A DNA stretch of 7,228 nucleotides, taken from positions 1 through 7,228 of the forward strand of contig JAAZMQ010000084.1 of NCBI GenBank assembly GCA_012798745.1, written 5' to 3'. This DNA is from Bacteroidales bacterium. Its GTDB lineage: Bacteria > Bacteroidota > Bacteroidia > Bacteroidales > Dysgonomonadaceae. Within the stretch, counting starts at the first letter, position 1. Every line of letters begins with the position of its first letter. Position numbers and translations under genes: made by a program. Shown in pieces: positions 1-6,119 of the stretch. The notes under the pieces are model-generated. The model was not told the DNA's origin, made no database searches, and saw only the letters and a program-made list of their open reading frames with translations.

Positions 1-217
1 CCCCTTCGACAGCTTGTCCTGTTGCAGGATCAATTTGAGTAATTGCCGATGAGAAAGGTATATTTACCAAAATAGCTCCGAAACCGATCGGAAGCAATAA
101 GGTAGGTTCATAATTTTTAGCAATTGCCAAATAGATAAGAACAAGTCCAATAGCGATCATCACCATGTCCTGCCAAGTCATTGACGTAATTGCCGGCAAT
201 AATTGCTCTAATCCCAT
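1..217 (-). CDS. Second Na+-translocating decarboxylase beta subunit (OadB/MmdB family), N-terminal 72 residues only
   Basis: The gene starts at ATG 217-215 and runs off the window, so only the first 72 residues are visible. They contain a hydrophobic segment (about 17-32) followed by LAI (30-32), EP-LLL (37-42), PIGFG (43-47) and NIPF (52-55). The same blocks occur in the same order at the N-terminus of the complete beta subunit just upstream, so this is a paralogue of it. Beta subunits are inner-membrane proteins that couple decarboxylation of carboxybiotin to Na+ export. After NIPF the two proteins differ: this one has a polar loop with DPATGQ (63-68). The start is supported by a good Shine-Dalgarno sequence. 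It lies 78 bases after the upstream gene with no clear terminator between, so co-transcription is plausible. The substrate complex it serves, and whether it is intact, cannot be decided here. Confidence 0.87.
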   Translation of the reverse strand, partial: MGLEQLLPAITSMTWQDMVMIAIGLVLIYLAIAKNYEPTLLLPIGFGAILVNIPFSSAITQIDPATGQAVEG

Positions 218-224
218 AACAATT

Positions 225-229
225 TCTCC
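225..229 (-). promoter_or_regulatory. Ribosome binding site of the second beta subunit gene
   Basis: The minus strand reads GGAGA seven bases before the ATG at 217. This is the clearest Shine-Dalgarno match in the window; the other genes have A/T-rich leaders with weak matches, as is common in Bacteroidota. It fixes the start of the partial gene. Confidence 0.6.
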
Positions 230-295
230 ATATAATAATATCGAAATATTTTTGAGTTAATCATTTCCAAAATTTGTTTTTATTTCACTTTAATA

Positions 296-1453
296 TTAAC
301 CCAGGAAGCCGAGCATGATACCGGCAGCCACTGCCGATCCGATCACTCCCGCTACATTGGGTCCCATCGCATGCATAAGCAGGTAGTTGCCGGGATCGTA
401 TTCCAGTCCCATTACCTGTGAAATTCGAGCTGAATGGGGAACAGCCGAAACGCCGGCATTACCGATGAGTGGATTGATTTTATTGTCTTTCTTCAGGAAT
501 AAATTGAAAAACTTGACAAAAAGAATTCCTGCGATGGTTGCAATCATAAAAGATAGTGCTCCAATAATAAATACTTTAACGGATTGTTTTGTTAAAAATG
601 TTGTGGCTTGCGTAGAAGCACCCACGGTTAATCCCAAAAGAATGGTGACGATATCGATGAGCGGACCGCGAGCGGTTTCTGCCAACCGACGAGTTACTCC
701 CGATTCTTTCAGCAAATTACCAAAGAACAGCATTCCCAACAGAGGAAGTCCCGATGGAACTAGGAAGGCGGTAAGCAATAATCCTACTATGGGGAACATG
801 ATTTTTTCGGTTTGAGAAACTACGCGTGGAGCTTTCATGCGGATCACTCGCTCTTTTTTAGTGGTTAGCAGTCGCATGAACGGAGGTTGTATAATCGGTA
901 TCAATGCCATGTAAGAATAAGCAGATACAGCAATTGCTCCCATCAGGTTAGGTGCCAGTCTTGAAGAAAGGAAAATAGCTGTTGGTCCATCGGCTCCACC
1001 GATAATTCCTATGGCTCCGGCCTGATTGGGCTCAAAACCCGATCTTAGCGCAATAATATAGGCTCCGAATATACCGAATTGACAGGCAGCACCTATCAAG
1101 ATTAGTTTGGGATTGGCAATTAGTGCCGAAAAATCGGTCATTGCCCCGATGCCTAAGAAAATGAGAGGGGGGTACCATCCTTCTATCACTCCTTGATAAA
1201 GAATGTTTAGTACCGATCCTTCTTCGTATATTCCGACTTTCAGATTGGCTATTTCGTTGAAAGGAATATTACCGACGAGTATTCCGAACCCGATAGGAAT
1301 CAAAAGAAGAGGCTCAAACTCAAATTTGATAGCCAGAAAAATAAATAATATTCCTACCAGAATCATGATGATATGCCCCGGTTCGGCATTCGCAAAGCCG
1401 GTAAATCCCCAAAAAGTCTGTAAATTGTCTCCTAACGATAATAATGCATTCAT
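296..1453 (-). CDS. mmdB: Methylmalonyl-CoA decarboxylase beta subunit, Na+-translocating membrane pump (OadB/MmdB family)
   Basis: Complete 385-residue polytopic membrane protein. The family decarboxylates carboxybiotin presented by the carrier subunit and uses the energy to export Na+, consuming a periplasmic proton. Visible signatures are LAI-x6-P-L (40-50), PIGFG (53-57), GIGAMTDF (101-108), GGADGPTAIF (152-161), SAYSYMALIPIIQPP (177-191), INPLIGNAGVSAVP (326-339) and HAMGPNVAGVIGSAVAAG (361-378). Asp155 in GGADGPT corresponds to the essential Asp203 of Klebsiella OadB. Hydrophobic segments cover most of the chain. The protein lacks the long insert that Klebsiella OadB carries after its first PIGFG block. 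The gene begins 14 bases after mmdC, so it is almost certainly in one transcript with mmdC and mmdA. The methylmalonyl-CoA assignment rests on that context; sequence alone does not exclude an oxaloacetate or glutaconyl-CoA decarboxylase subunit. Confidence 0.95.
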   Translation of the reverse strand: MNALLSLGDNLQTFWGFTGFANAEPGHIIMILVGILFIFLAIKFEFEPLLLIPIGFGILVGNIPFNEIANLKVGIYEEGSVLNILYQGVIEGWYPPLIFLGIGAMTDFSALIANPKLILIGAACQFGIFGAYIIALRSGFEPNQAGAIGIIGGADGPTAIFLSSRLAPNLMGAIAVSAYSYMALIPIIQPPFMRLLTTKKERVIRMKAPRVVSQTEKIMFPIVGLLLTAFLVPSGLPLLGMLFFGNLLKESGVTRRLAETARGPLIDIVTILLGLTVGASTQATTFLTKQSVKVFIIGALSFMIATIAGILFVKFFNLFLKKDNKINPLIGNAGVSAVPHSARISQVMGLEYDPGNYLLMHAMGPNVAGVIGSAVAAGIMLGFLG

Positions 1454-1467
1454 TATATCCGGTTTTT

Positions 1468-1914
1468 TTATTCAATTACTACCAAATCTGCACCTTCCAG
1501 CACGGTGTCACCTTTGTTTACCAATATTTGTGATACTTTGCCATTGGTTGTGGCAAGGATGTTATTTTCCATTTTCATTGCTTCGAGAACCATCAACGTT
1601 TGCCCTTTTTTCACTATGTCCCCTTCTTTACATTTAATATCAACAATAATTCCCGGCAGAGGGGATTGAATAACATTTTTTGTTGGTGAAGCCGTTGGTT
1701 TCGTTACCAATGGGGTAGAAGTGCTTTGTGGAGTGGGAGCCGGTGCTGCCTCACGACTCGGACGTTTTACGCCTACCAATGGTTTTTTGGTTTTTTGTTC
1801 CAATTCTACGGTATAGGGAATTCCGTTTACTTCCAATTCTATTGTTGAATCATCGGAGTTAAGAATAACAACTCTATAGGGCGCTCCGTTAATTTTATAA
1901 TTAAATTCTTTCAT
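1468..1914 (-). CDS. mmdC: Biotin carboxyl carrier subunit of methylmalonyl-CoA decarboxylase
   Basis: 148-residue cytoplasmic carrier protein. The C-terminal biotinyl domain (about 81-148) starts at SPLPGIIVDI and holds the biotinylation motif EAMKMEN (111-117), with Lys114 as the biotin acceptor. Ahead of it is a flexible linker rich in Pro, Ala, Thr and Ser (about 53-79). The N-terminal part (1-50) is a small beta-rich region with two similar stretches (INGAPYRV and VNGIPYTV, at 8-15 and 29-36), as in gamma-type carriers of the decarboxylase and related carboxylases. The swinging biotin takes CO2 from methylmalonyl-CoA at MmdA and delivers it to MmdB. The gene lies between the OadG-like gene (28 bases) and mmdB (14 bases). 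A biotin protein ligase is needed for activity and is not encoded in the window. Confidence 0.95.
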   Translation of the reverse strand: MKEFNYKINGAPYRVVILNSDDSTIELEVNGIPYTVELEQKTKKPLVGVKRPSREAAPAPTPQSTSTPLVTKPTASPTKNVIQSPLPGIIVDIKCKEGDIVKKGQTLMVLEAMKMENNILATTNGKVSQILVNKGDTVLEGADLVVIE

Positions 1915-1942
1915 CGAAATATTTTTTTGATTGTGTTATTTG

Positions 1943-2857
1943 TTATTTACGAGGAAGTTGGCGTAATGTGTATATTTTTGAACTCCACGGGGAATAATGC
2001 CTTTTAACTTGTTGTATGGTTAAAATGGTACTTTCCATATCGTGTTGATCTTCTTTTAATTCAGCAATTGCTGCCGCTATGGCTGCCAACACTTCGCCAG
2101 ACAATTGGGATTCGCTTCTAGCGGCAGATAATCTCCCGCTTTTAGCCACTCTCTTTTGTGTTATGTTTTTTGAAAAGTTTCCTATAAAATTAAAAACGAG
2201 ATAAAGCAGAATTAACCCCGCAAATACCACCAGCATGGAGGTAATTGTAATCATGATTCCCCATGGATCGTTTTTTTTCAGGTCCACTATTTTGGGATTT
2301 TCCGCAATAATTGCATTGTTACTGGCGGGGGTAACTCTTTCCAGGATTGTAGCCGTCAAGTTTCCCTCTTCGTCATATTTAATTCCATCTACAGGATATC
2401 CGAACGTTTTATCTGCCGGAATTCCTGCCGGAACAACAATTTCGTCAATGAGGGTTTTTCCATCCGCATCATACAATGCAATATAATTCTCGCCAATTGT
2501 ATCTAGCTTAAAGTTGGTATGAAAATTTCCATGAAAAGGTTTGTCATCAGCCCAGAATAGCGCATGTTGATAAGGCTTGATTTGGGTTTTCACGTCCCCC
2601 AATGGAATGGGGTACATTTTAGGGTTGTTCTTATCGGTTGTAAGAAACATTCCTCCTAGATCCTGCGTTTTGGCTGTGTTGTTGTAAATTTCGATCCATC
2701 CGTTGCGTTGCCCGTATTCGTCTATCAAGTTGGTTTTATTATTAACCAAAACTTCATTGATAACCCATGATGAACTTTTTTTCTTTTTTGAACAACTGCC
2801 GAAAAGCAGAGTTATGGCAAGGACCAGAAATCCTATTTGTTTTACTTTTGTCTTCAT
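1943..2857 (-). CDS. OadG/MmdD-type small subunit fused to an N-terminal lamin-tail domain, predicted lipoprotein
   Basis: 304 residues in three parts. (1) A lipoprotein-like signal peptide: KTKVK, a hydrophobic core (about 8-19), then FGSC with Cys22 as probable lipid anchor, followed by KKKKSSS. (2) A lamin-tail-like beta domain (about 31-160), with INEVLVNN (33-40), GWIEIYNN (53-60), DLGGMFLT (66-73) and ENYIALYDADGK (123-134). (3) A transmembrane helix (about 200-226) followed by a basic stretch and a conserved OadG-like tail, GEVLAAIAAAIAEL (254-267) and YSPWSSKIYTLRQLPR (288-303). OadG/MmdD subunits hold the decarboxylase complex together and link the carboxyltransferase to the membrane. 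Topology inferred from the signal peptide and positive-inside rule: lamin-tail domain in the periplasm, tail in the cytoplasm. The basic residues after Cys22 differ from the acidic surface-export signal described for Bacteroidota lipoproteins, favouring inner-membrane retention. Position between mmdA and mmdC supports the subunit role. The function of the extra domain is unknown to me. Confidence 0.88.
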   Translation of the reverse strand: MKTKVKQIGFLVLAITLLFGSCSKKKKSSSWVINEVLVNNKTNLIDEYGQRNGWIEIYNNTAKTQDLGGMFLTTDKNNPKMYPIPLGDVKTQIKPYQHALFWADDKPFHGNFHTNFKLDTIGENYIALYDADGKTLIDEIVVPAGIPADKTFGYPVDGIKYDEEGNLTATILERVTPASNNAIIAENPKIVDLKKNDPWGIMITITSMLVVFAGLILLYLVFNFIGNFSKNITQKRVAKSGRLSAARSESQLSGEVLAAIAAAIAELKEDQHDMESTILTIQQVKRHYSPWSSKIYTLRQLPRK

Positions 2858-2869
2858 TTTCCACTTAAT

Positions 2870-4432
2870 TTATAAAGGCAAATTGTCATGTTTTTTGGGA
2901 GGATTCACCAATTTTTTGGTTTGTAGTTGCTGTAAAGCACGAATGATGCGAAAACGCGTATTACGAGGTTCAATAATATCGTCGATATAACCGTAACGTG
3001 CGGCGTTATAAGGATTAGCGAACAACCTGTTGTATTCGTTCTTTTTCTCTTCCATAATGGCTGCCCTTTTTTCGGGATCTTTTTCTGCAGCAATTTCTTT
3101 GCTGTAAAGCACCTCTATTGCACCTTCGGCACCCATAACAGCTATTTCGGCACTTGGCCACGCATAGTTAATATCGCCACGAAGTTGCTTACAGCTCATA
3201 ACGATATGTGCGCCCCCGTAAGCTTTTCGTAAAGTGACGGTTATTTTAGGAACAGTGGCTTCCCCGTAAGCGTACAGTAATTTGGCTCCGTGAGTAATTA
3301 CGCCGCCGTATTCTTGTCCTGTACCCGGCAAGAACCCGGGAACATCAACCAACGAAACGATAGGAATATTGAATGCGTCACAAAAACGAACAAAGCGGGC
3401 CCCTTTACGCGAAGCATTAATATCGAGCACTCCTGCCAGATATTTTGGTTGATTGGCTACGATACCCACTGTTTGTCCGTTAAAACGAGCAAATCCTACA
3501 ATAATATTTCTAGCGTAATCGGCATGCACCTCAAGGAACTCGCCGTTATCGATGATAGCGCCGATCACTTCATACATGTTGTAAGGTTTATTGGGACTAT
3601 CGGGTATGATTTCGTTTAAGCTGTCTTCCAGCCTGTCAATGGGATCATCGTTGGGGAATAGGGGAGGGTCTTCGAGGTTGTTCTGAGGAAGGTAACTGAG
3701 CAGTTTGCGGATAAGTTTCATGCCGTCCTCTTCGGTCTGTACGGCAAACTGTGCCACTCCCGATTTTGAAGTGTGTACCGATGCTCCTCCCAATTGTTCC
3801 TGCGTGACATCTTCGCCGGTAACCGTTTTCACTACCTTTGGTCCTGTAAGGAACATGTATGAAGTTCCTTCTGTCATAATAATAAAATCGGTTAAGGCCG
3901 GAGAATATACAGCCCCTCCTGCACATGGGCCGAAAATGGCCGAGATTTGAGGAATTACGCCGGATGCCAAAATGTTGCGTTGAAAAATTTCGGCATACCC
4001 TGCCAATGCATTAATCCCTTCTTGGATACGAGCGCCTCCCGAGTCGTTGATACCGATAAGCGGTGCGCCCATTTTCATGGCTTGGTCCATGATTTTGCAT
4101 ATTTTCATTGCATGCATTTCGGAAAGTGATCCGCCGAAAACCGTGAAATCTTGCGCATAAATATATACCAGACGACCGTCAATGGTTCCGTATCCGGTCA
4201 CAACACCATCGCCCAGGAATTTTTTATTTTCCATTCCGAAGTTGTGGCAACGATGTTCCACAAACATATCGAATTCTTCAAAACTTCCCTCATCCAAAAG
4301 CATGGCAATGCGTTCGCGGGCCGTATATTTTCCTTTCAGGTGTTGGGATTCTATTCTTTTCTCTCCGCCACCCAAACGAGCTTTTTCTCGTAATTCGATC
4401 AGTTCTTTTATTTTTTCGAGTTGACTGCTCAT
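2870..4432 (-). CDS. mmdA: Methylmalonyl-CoA decarboxylase alpha subunit (biotin-dependent carboxyltransferase)
   Basis: 520-residue carboxyltransferase, the normal length for MmdA/PccB proteins. It moves the carboxyl group of (S)-methylmalonyl-CoA to the biotin on MmdC, releasing propionyl-CoA. It has two crotonase-like halves. In the N-terminal half: GDGVVTGYG (74-82), QDFTVFGGSL (94-103), NDSGGARIQEG (129-139) and the oxyanion-forming GPCAGGAVYSPALTDF (168-183). In the C-terminal half: VDVPGFLPGTGQE (362-374), LRKAYGGA (401-408) and NPYNAARYGYIDDII (473-487). The protein is cytoplasmic, docked on the membrane by the small subunit. Propionyl-CoA carboxylase beta chain is the main alternative from sequence alone, but the adjacent beta pump, carrier and OadG-like genes, with no biotin carboxylase gene, favour the decarboxylase. 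The gene follows the epimerase by 109 bases and precedes the OadG-like gene by 12. Confidence 0.95.
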   Translation of the reverse strand: MSSQLEKIKELIELREKARLGGGEKRIESQHLKGKYTARERIAMLLDEGSFEEFDMFVEHRCHNFGMENKKFLGDGVVTGYGTIDGRLVYIYAQDFTVFGGSLSEMHAMKICKIMDQAMKMGAPLIGINDSGGARIQEGINALAGYAEIFQRNILASGVIPQISAIFGPCAGGAVYSPALTDFIIMTEGTSYMFLTGPKVVKTVTGEDVTQEQLGGASVHTSKSGVAQFAVQTEEDGMKLIRKLLSYLPQNNLEDPPLFPNDDPIDRLEDSLNEIIPDSPNKPYNMYEVIGAIIDNGEFLEVHADYARNIIVGFARFNGQTVGIVANQPKYLAGVLDINASRKGARFVRFCDAFNIPIVSLVDVPGFLPGTGQEYGGVITHGAKLLYAYGEATVPKITVTLRKAYGGAHIVMSCKQLRGDINYAWPSAEIAVMGAEGAIEVLYSKEIAAEKDPEKRAAIMEEKKNEYNRLFANPYNAARYGYIDDIIEPRNTRFRIIRALQQLQTKKLVNPPKKHDNLPL

Positions 4433-4478
4433 ATAAAAATAGTTTTTGTGAGATAAATAATAATATATACCTATAATT

Positions 4479-4508
4479 TTTTTGGATTCATGTCAAAGGA
4501 TCCAAAAA
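4479..4508. repeat. Perfect 9-bp inverted repeat between mce and mmdA
   Basis: TTTTTGGAT (4479-4487) and ATCCAAAAA (4500-4508) are exact reverse complements separated by 12 bases. The upper arm overlaps the candidate TATTTTTG box. On the minus strand the repeat is not followed by a T-run, so it does not look like a terminator of the epimerase gene. It could be an operator for a dimeric regulator of the decarboxylase cluster; chance in A/T-rich DNA is the alternative. Confidence 0.5.
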
Positions 4509-4510
4509 TA
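4503..4510 (-). promoter_or_regulatory. Candidate -7 box upstream of mmdA
   Basis: The minus strand reads TATTTTTG, a match to the Bacteroidota -7 consensus TAnnTTTG, 70 bases before the mmdA start. No convincing TTTG lies 18-20 bases upstream, so this is a weak candidate. mmdA may instead, or also, be read through from the epimerase promoter, as no terminator is evident between them. Confidence 0.3.
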
Positions 4511-4541
4511 TTCTATGTTTCTCTATAGATCAGGAGATTTT

Positions 4542-4949
4542 TTATTCAGGATGTTCACAAAGTTCGGTAAGCACGCCACCCGCTGATTTGGGATGCAGAA
4601 AAGCAATGTTCAATCCTTCTGCTCCCGGTCTGGGATGCTTGTCAATTAAGCGGATGCCTTTTGCCTCTATTTCTCTTAACGCTTCTTCCAAATTTTTTGT
4701 GGCAAAAGCGATGTGGTGGATACCCTCTCCTCTTTTTTCAATGAATTTGGCAATGGTACTGTCTTCGCCGGTAGGTTCCAATAATTCAATTTTTGTTTGT
4801 CCGATCTTGAAAAAAGCCGTTTTTACTTTTTGATCTTCTACTGTTTCGATATTATAGCATTTTAATCCAAGAACACCTTCGTAGTAAGGAAGTTGTTCTT
4901 CAATACTTCTAACAGCAATTCCAATGTGTTCAATGTGGGTAATTTCCAT
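4542..4949 (-). CDS. mce: Methylmalonyl-CoA epimerase
   Basis: 135 residues, the usual size for this family of vicinal oxygen chelate (glyoxalase-like) proteins. It interconverts (R)- and (S)-methylmalonyl-CoA in the cytoplasm, linking methylmalonyl-CoA mutase to the decarboxylase encoded next door. Two beta-alpha-beta-beta-beta modules are visible. Probable metal ligands, by comparison with the Propionibacterium enzyme (His12, Gln65, His91, Glu141), are His8 in EHIGIAV, Glu55 in IELLEP, His79 in GIHHIAF and Glu129 in LTELCE. HPKSAGGVLTEL (119-130) is a typical family ending. I chose ATG 4949 because translation from it begins directly with the conserved MEITHIEHIG. A longer reading from TTG 4985 would start inside the promoter's -7 box, upstream of the expected transcript start. 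No substrate-specific residue was tested; context makes a different glyoxalase-like role unlikely. Confidence 0.94.
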   Translation of the reverse strand: MEITHIEHIGIAVRSIEEQLPYYEGVLGLKCYNIETVEDQKVKTAFFKIGQTKIELLEPTGEDSTIAKFIEKRGEGIHHIAFATKNLEEALREIEAKGIRLIDKHPRPGAEGLNIAFLHPKSAGGVLTELCEHPE

Positions 4950-4982
4950 TATATTACAATTTTTAGATCTTAAAGAGCATCG

Positions 4983-5013
4983 CAAAGGTACAATTTAAAA
5001 TCTTATGATAAAA
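4983..5013 (-). promoter_or_regulatory. Bacteroidota-type promoter of mce
   Basis: The minus strand carries TACCTTTG (4983-4990), a full match to TAnnTTTG, with TTTT (5010-5013, three of four matching TTTG) exactly 19 bases upstream. The expected transcript start, some seven bases downstream of the -7 box, gives a leader of roughly 27 bases before ATG 4949. The promoter sits in the 85-base gap after pfkA and may drive mce together with the decarboxylase cluster. Confidence 0.65.
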
Positions 5014-5034
5014 TAAATTCTTGGGACAAAGTAA

Positions 5035-6018
5035 TTAGATGGATGAGATACGTAACACTTCCAGTAATTCTTCACTTATTTCGCGTTCTTTTTTAATTGC
5101 TCGTTGGAAAGGAACATACACAATTTCGTTTTCCCGAATGCCAATCATTACGTTTCGTTGATCTTCGAGGAATGCCTGAATAGCAGCAACACCCATTCTG
5201 CTTGCCAGGATTCGGTCTTGTGCCGATGGTGATCCGCCTCGTTGCAGGTGGCCAAGAATAGACACACGCACATCGTATTGAGGATATTCGTTTTTTACGC
5301 GTTCGGCCAGCTTTAGGGCACCGCCCGTGACTTCGCTTTCGGTGACAAGCACCAGGCTGCTGTTTTTCGATTTTCTGAATCCCTGCTCAATAAGTTCTGC
5401 CAACTGGTCTTTCTCTATACTGATTTCGGGAATAATGGCAGCTTCGGCTCCTGCGGCTATGGCACTGTTTAATGCCAGATAACCGCAATCGCGCCCCATT
5501 ACTTCGATAAAAAACAAACGTTCGTGCGATGTGGCTGTATCGCGGATTTTATCCACCGCATCCATAATCGTATTCAATGCCGTGTCGTAACCAATGGTAA
5601 CATCTGTACCGTTCAAGTCGTTATCGATAGTTCCCGGCATCCCTACGATAGGAATATTGTATTCTTTGGCAAAAATATTGGCTCCGGTAAGTGAACCATC
5701 CCCTCCAATCACAACAAGGGCGTCTATTTCCTCCTTTGTCATGGTTTCGTAGGCGACTTTTCGTCCTTTAACTGTTTTAAATTCGTCGCATCGTGCCGTT
5801 TTTAGAATGGTGCCACCACGTTGAATGATATTACTTACGCTGTCTGTTTGAAATTCCACTATTTCTTTTGTTATAAGGCCTCTAAATCCTTTATAAATGC
5901 CTTTTACTCGCATTCCGTTGAAAATAGCGGCACGGGTCACCGAACGAATAGCTGCATTCATACCAGGAGCATCGCCTCCTGAGGTAAGAACGCCGATACA
6001 TTTAATTTTTGATGCCAT
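5035..6018 (-). CDS. pfkA: ATP-dependent 6-phosphofructokinase
   Basis: 327 residues, close to the 320 of E. coli PfkA and colinear with it. It phosphorylates fructose 6-phosphate to fructose 1,6-bisphosphate, the committed step of glycolysis. Motifs: GVLTSGGDAPGMNAAIR (9-25), GGDGS (105-109), PGTIDND (128-134) with catalytic Asp132, MGRDCG (174-179) and GHLQRGGSPSAQDR (256-269). Gly108 in GGDG marks the ATP-using type; pyrophosphate-dependent enzymes carry Asp there. In the effector site, Arg25, Arg29, Arg159, Glu192, Lys216 and Lys218 match E. coli Arg21, Arg25, Arg154, Glu187, Lys211 and Lys213. However, Arg54 is Thr58, Asp59 is Asn63 and His215 is Ser220, so ADP/PEP control may differ. 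The gene has its own promoter and is followed by mce. The ATG start lies immediately before the conserved N-terminal strand. Confidence 0.97.
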   Translation of the reverse strand: MASKIKCIGVLTSGGDAPGMNAAIRSVTRAAIFNGMRVKGIYKGFRGLITKEIVEFQTDSVSNIIQRGGTILKTARCDEFKTVKGRKVAYETMTKEEIDALVVIGGDGSLTGANIFAKEYNIPIVGMPGTIDNDLNGTDVTIGYDTALNTIMDAVDKIRDTATSHERLFFIEVMGRDCGYLALNSAIAAGAEAAIIPEISIEKDQLAELIEQGFRKSKNSSLVLVTESEVTGGALKLAERVKNEYPQYDVRVSILGHLQRGGSPSAQDRILASRMGVAAIQAFLEDQRNVMIGIRENEIVYVPFQRAIKKEREISEELLEVLRISSI

Positions 6019-6071
6019 AATGAGATATTATTTTTGGATACCGTTATGTATTTTCCTAAAACAATGAGTTG

Positions 6072-6102
6072 CAAAGATAAAGTTTTTTTACAGGGCAACA
6101 AA
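6072..6102 (-). promoter_or_regulatory. Strong Bacteroidota-type promoter of pfkA
   Basis: The minus strand has TTTG (6099-6102), a spacer of exactly 19 bases, then TATCTTTG (6072-6079). Both elements match the Bacteroidota -33/-7 consensus fully. The predicted leader to ATG 6018 is about 45-48 bases. The -33 element lies only a few bases past the ispH stop codon, inside the weak hairpin there. Confidence 0.75.
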
Positions 6103-6119
6103 AAGCGTGTTAAGCTTTT
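6100..6119 (-). terminator. Possible weak terminator at the end of ispH
   Basis: On the minus strand AAAAGC (6119-6114) pairs with GCTTTT (6106-6101) across a 7-base loop and runs into a short T-tract. The stem has only two G:C pairs and includes the last ispH codons, so termination would be inefficient at best. The same bases carry the pfkA -33 element. Confidence 0.25.

Noticed and set aside
218..295. Promoter or terminator between the two beta-subunit genes.
   Set aside because: No TAnnTTTG box and no G/C-containing hairpin with a T-run are visible on the minus strand; the gap is simply A/T-rich.
387..815. Open plus-strand frame of 142 codons opposite mmdB, with similar frames opposite the other genes (such as 1203-1637, 3290-3619, 4151-4424).
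   Set aside because: They lie antisense to strongly conserved genes, show no recognisable motif, and have no promoter or ribosome binding site that I can support.
2870..4432. Propionyl-CoA carboxylase beta chain as the identity of the carboxyltransferase.
   Set aside because: The cluster contains a Na+ pump beta subunit, a stand-alone biotin carrier and an OadG-like subunit, and no biotin carboxylase, which fits a decarboxylase.
4494..4501. ATCCTTTG on the minus strand as an alternative mmdA -7 box.
   Set aside because: It does not match the TA of TAnnTTTG and has no TTTG-like element at the expected distance upstream.
4521..4541. Short inverted repeat (TCTC ... GAGA) followed by a T-run on the plus strand, resembling a terminator.
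   Set aside because: The stem is only 4 bp and would act on plus-strand transcription, where no gene is present.
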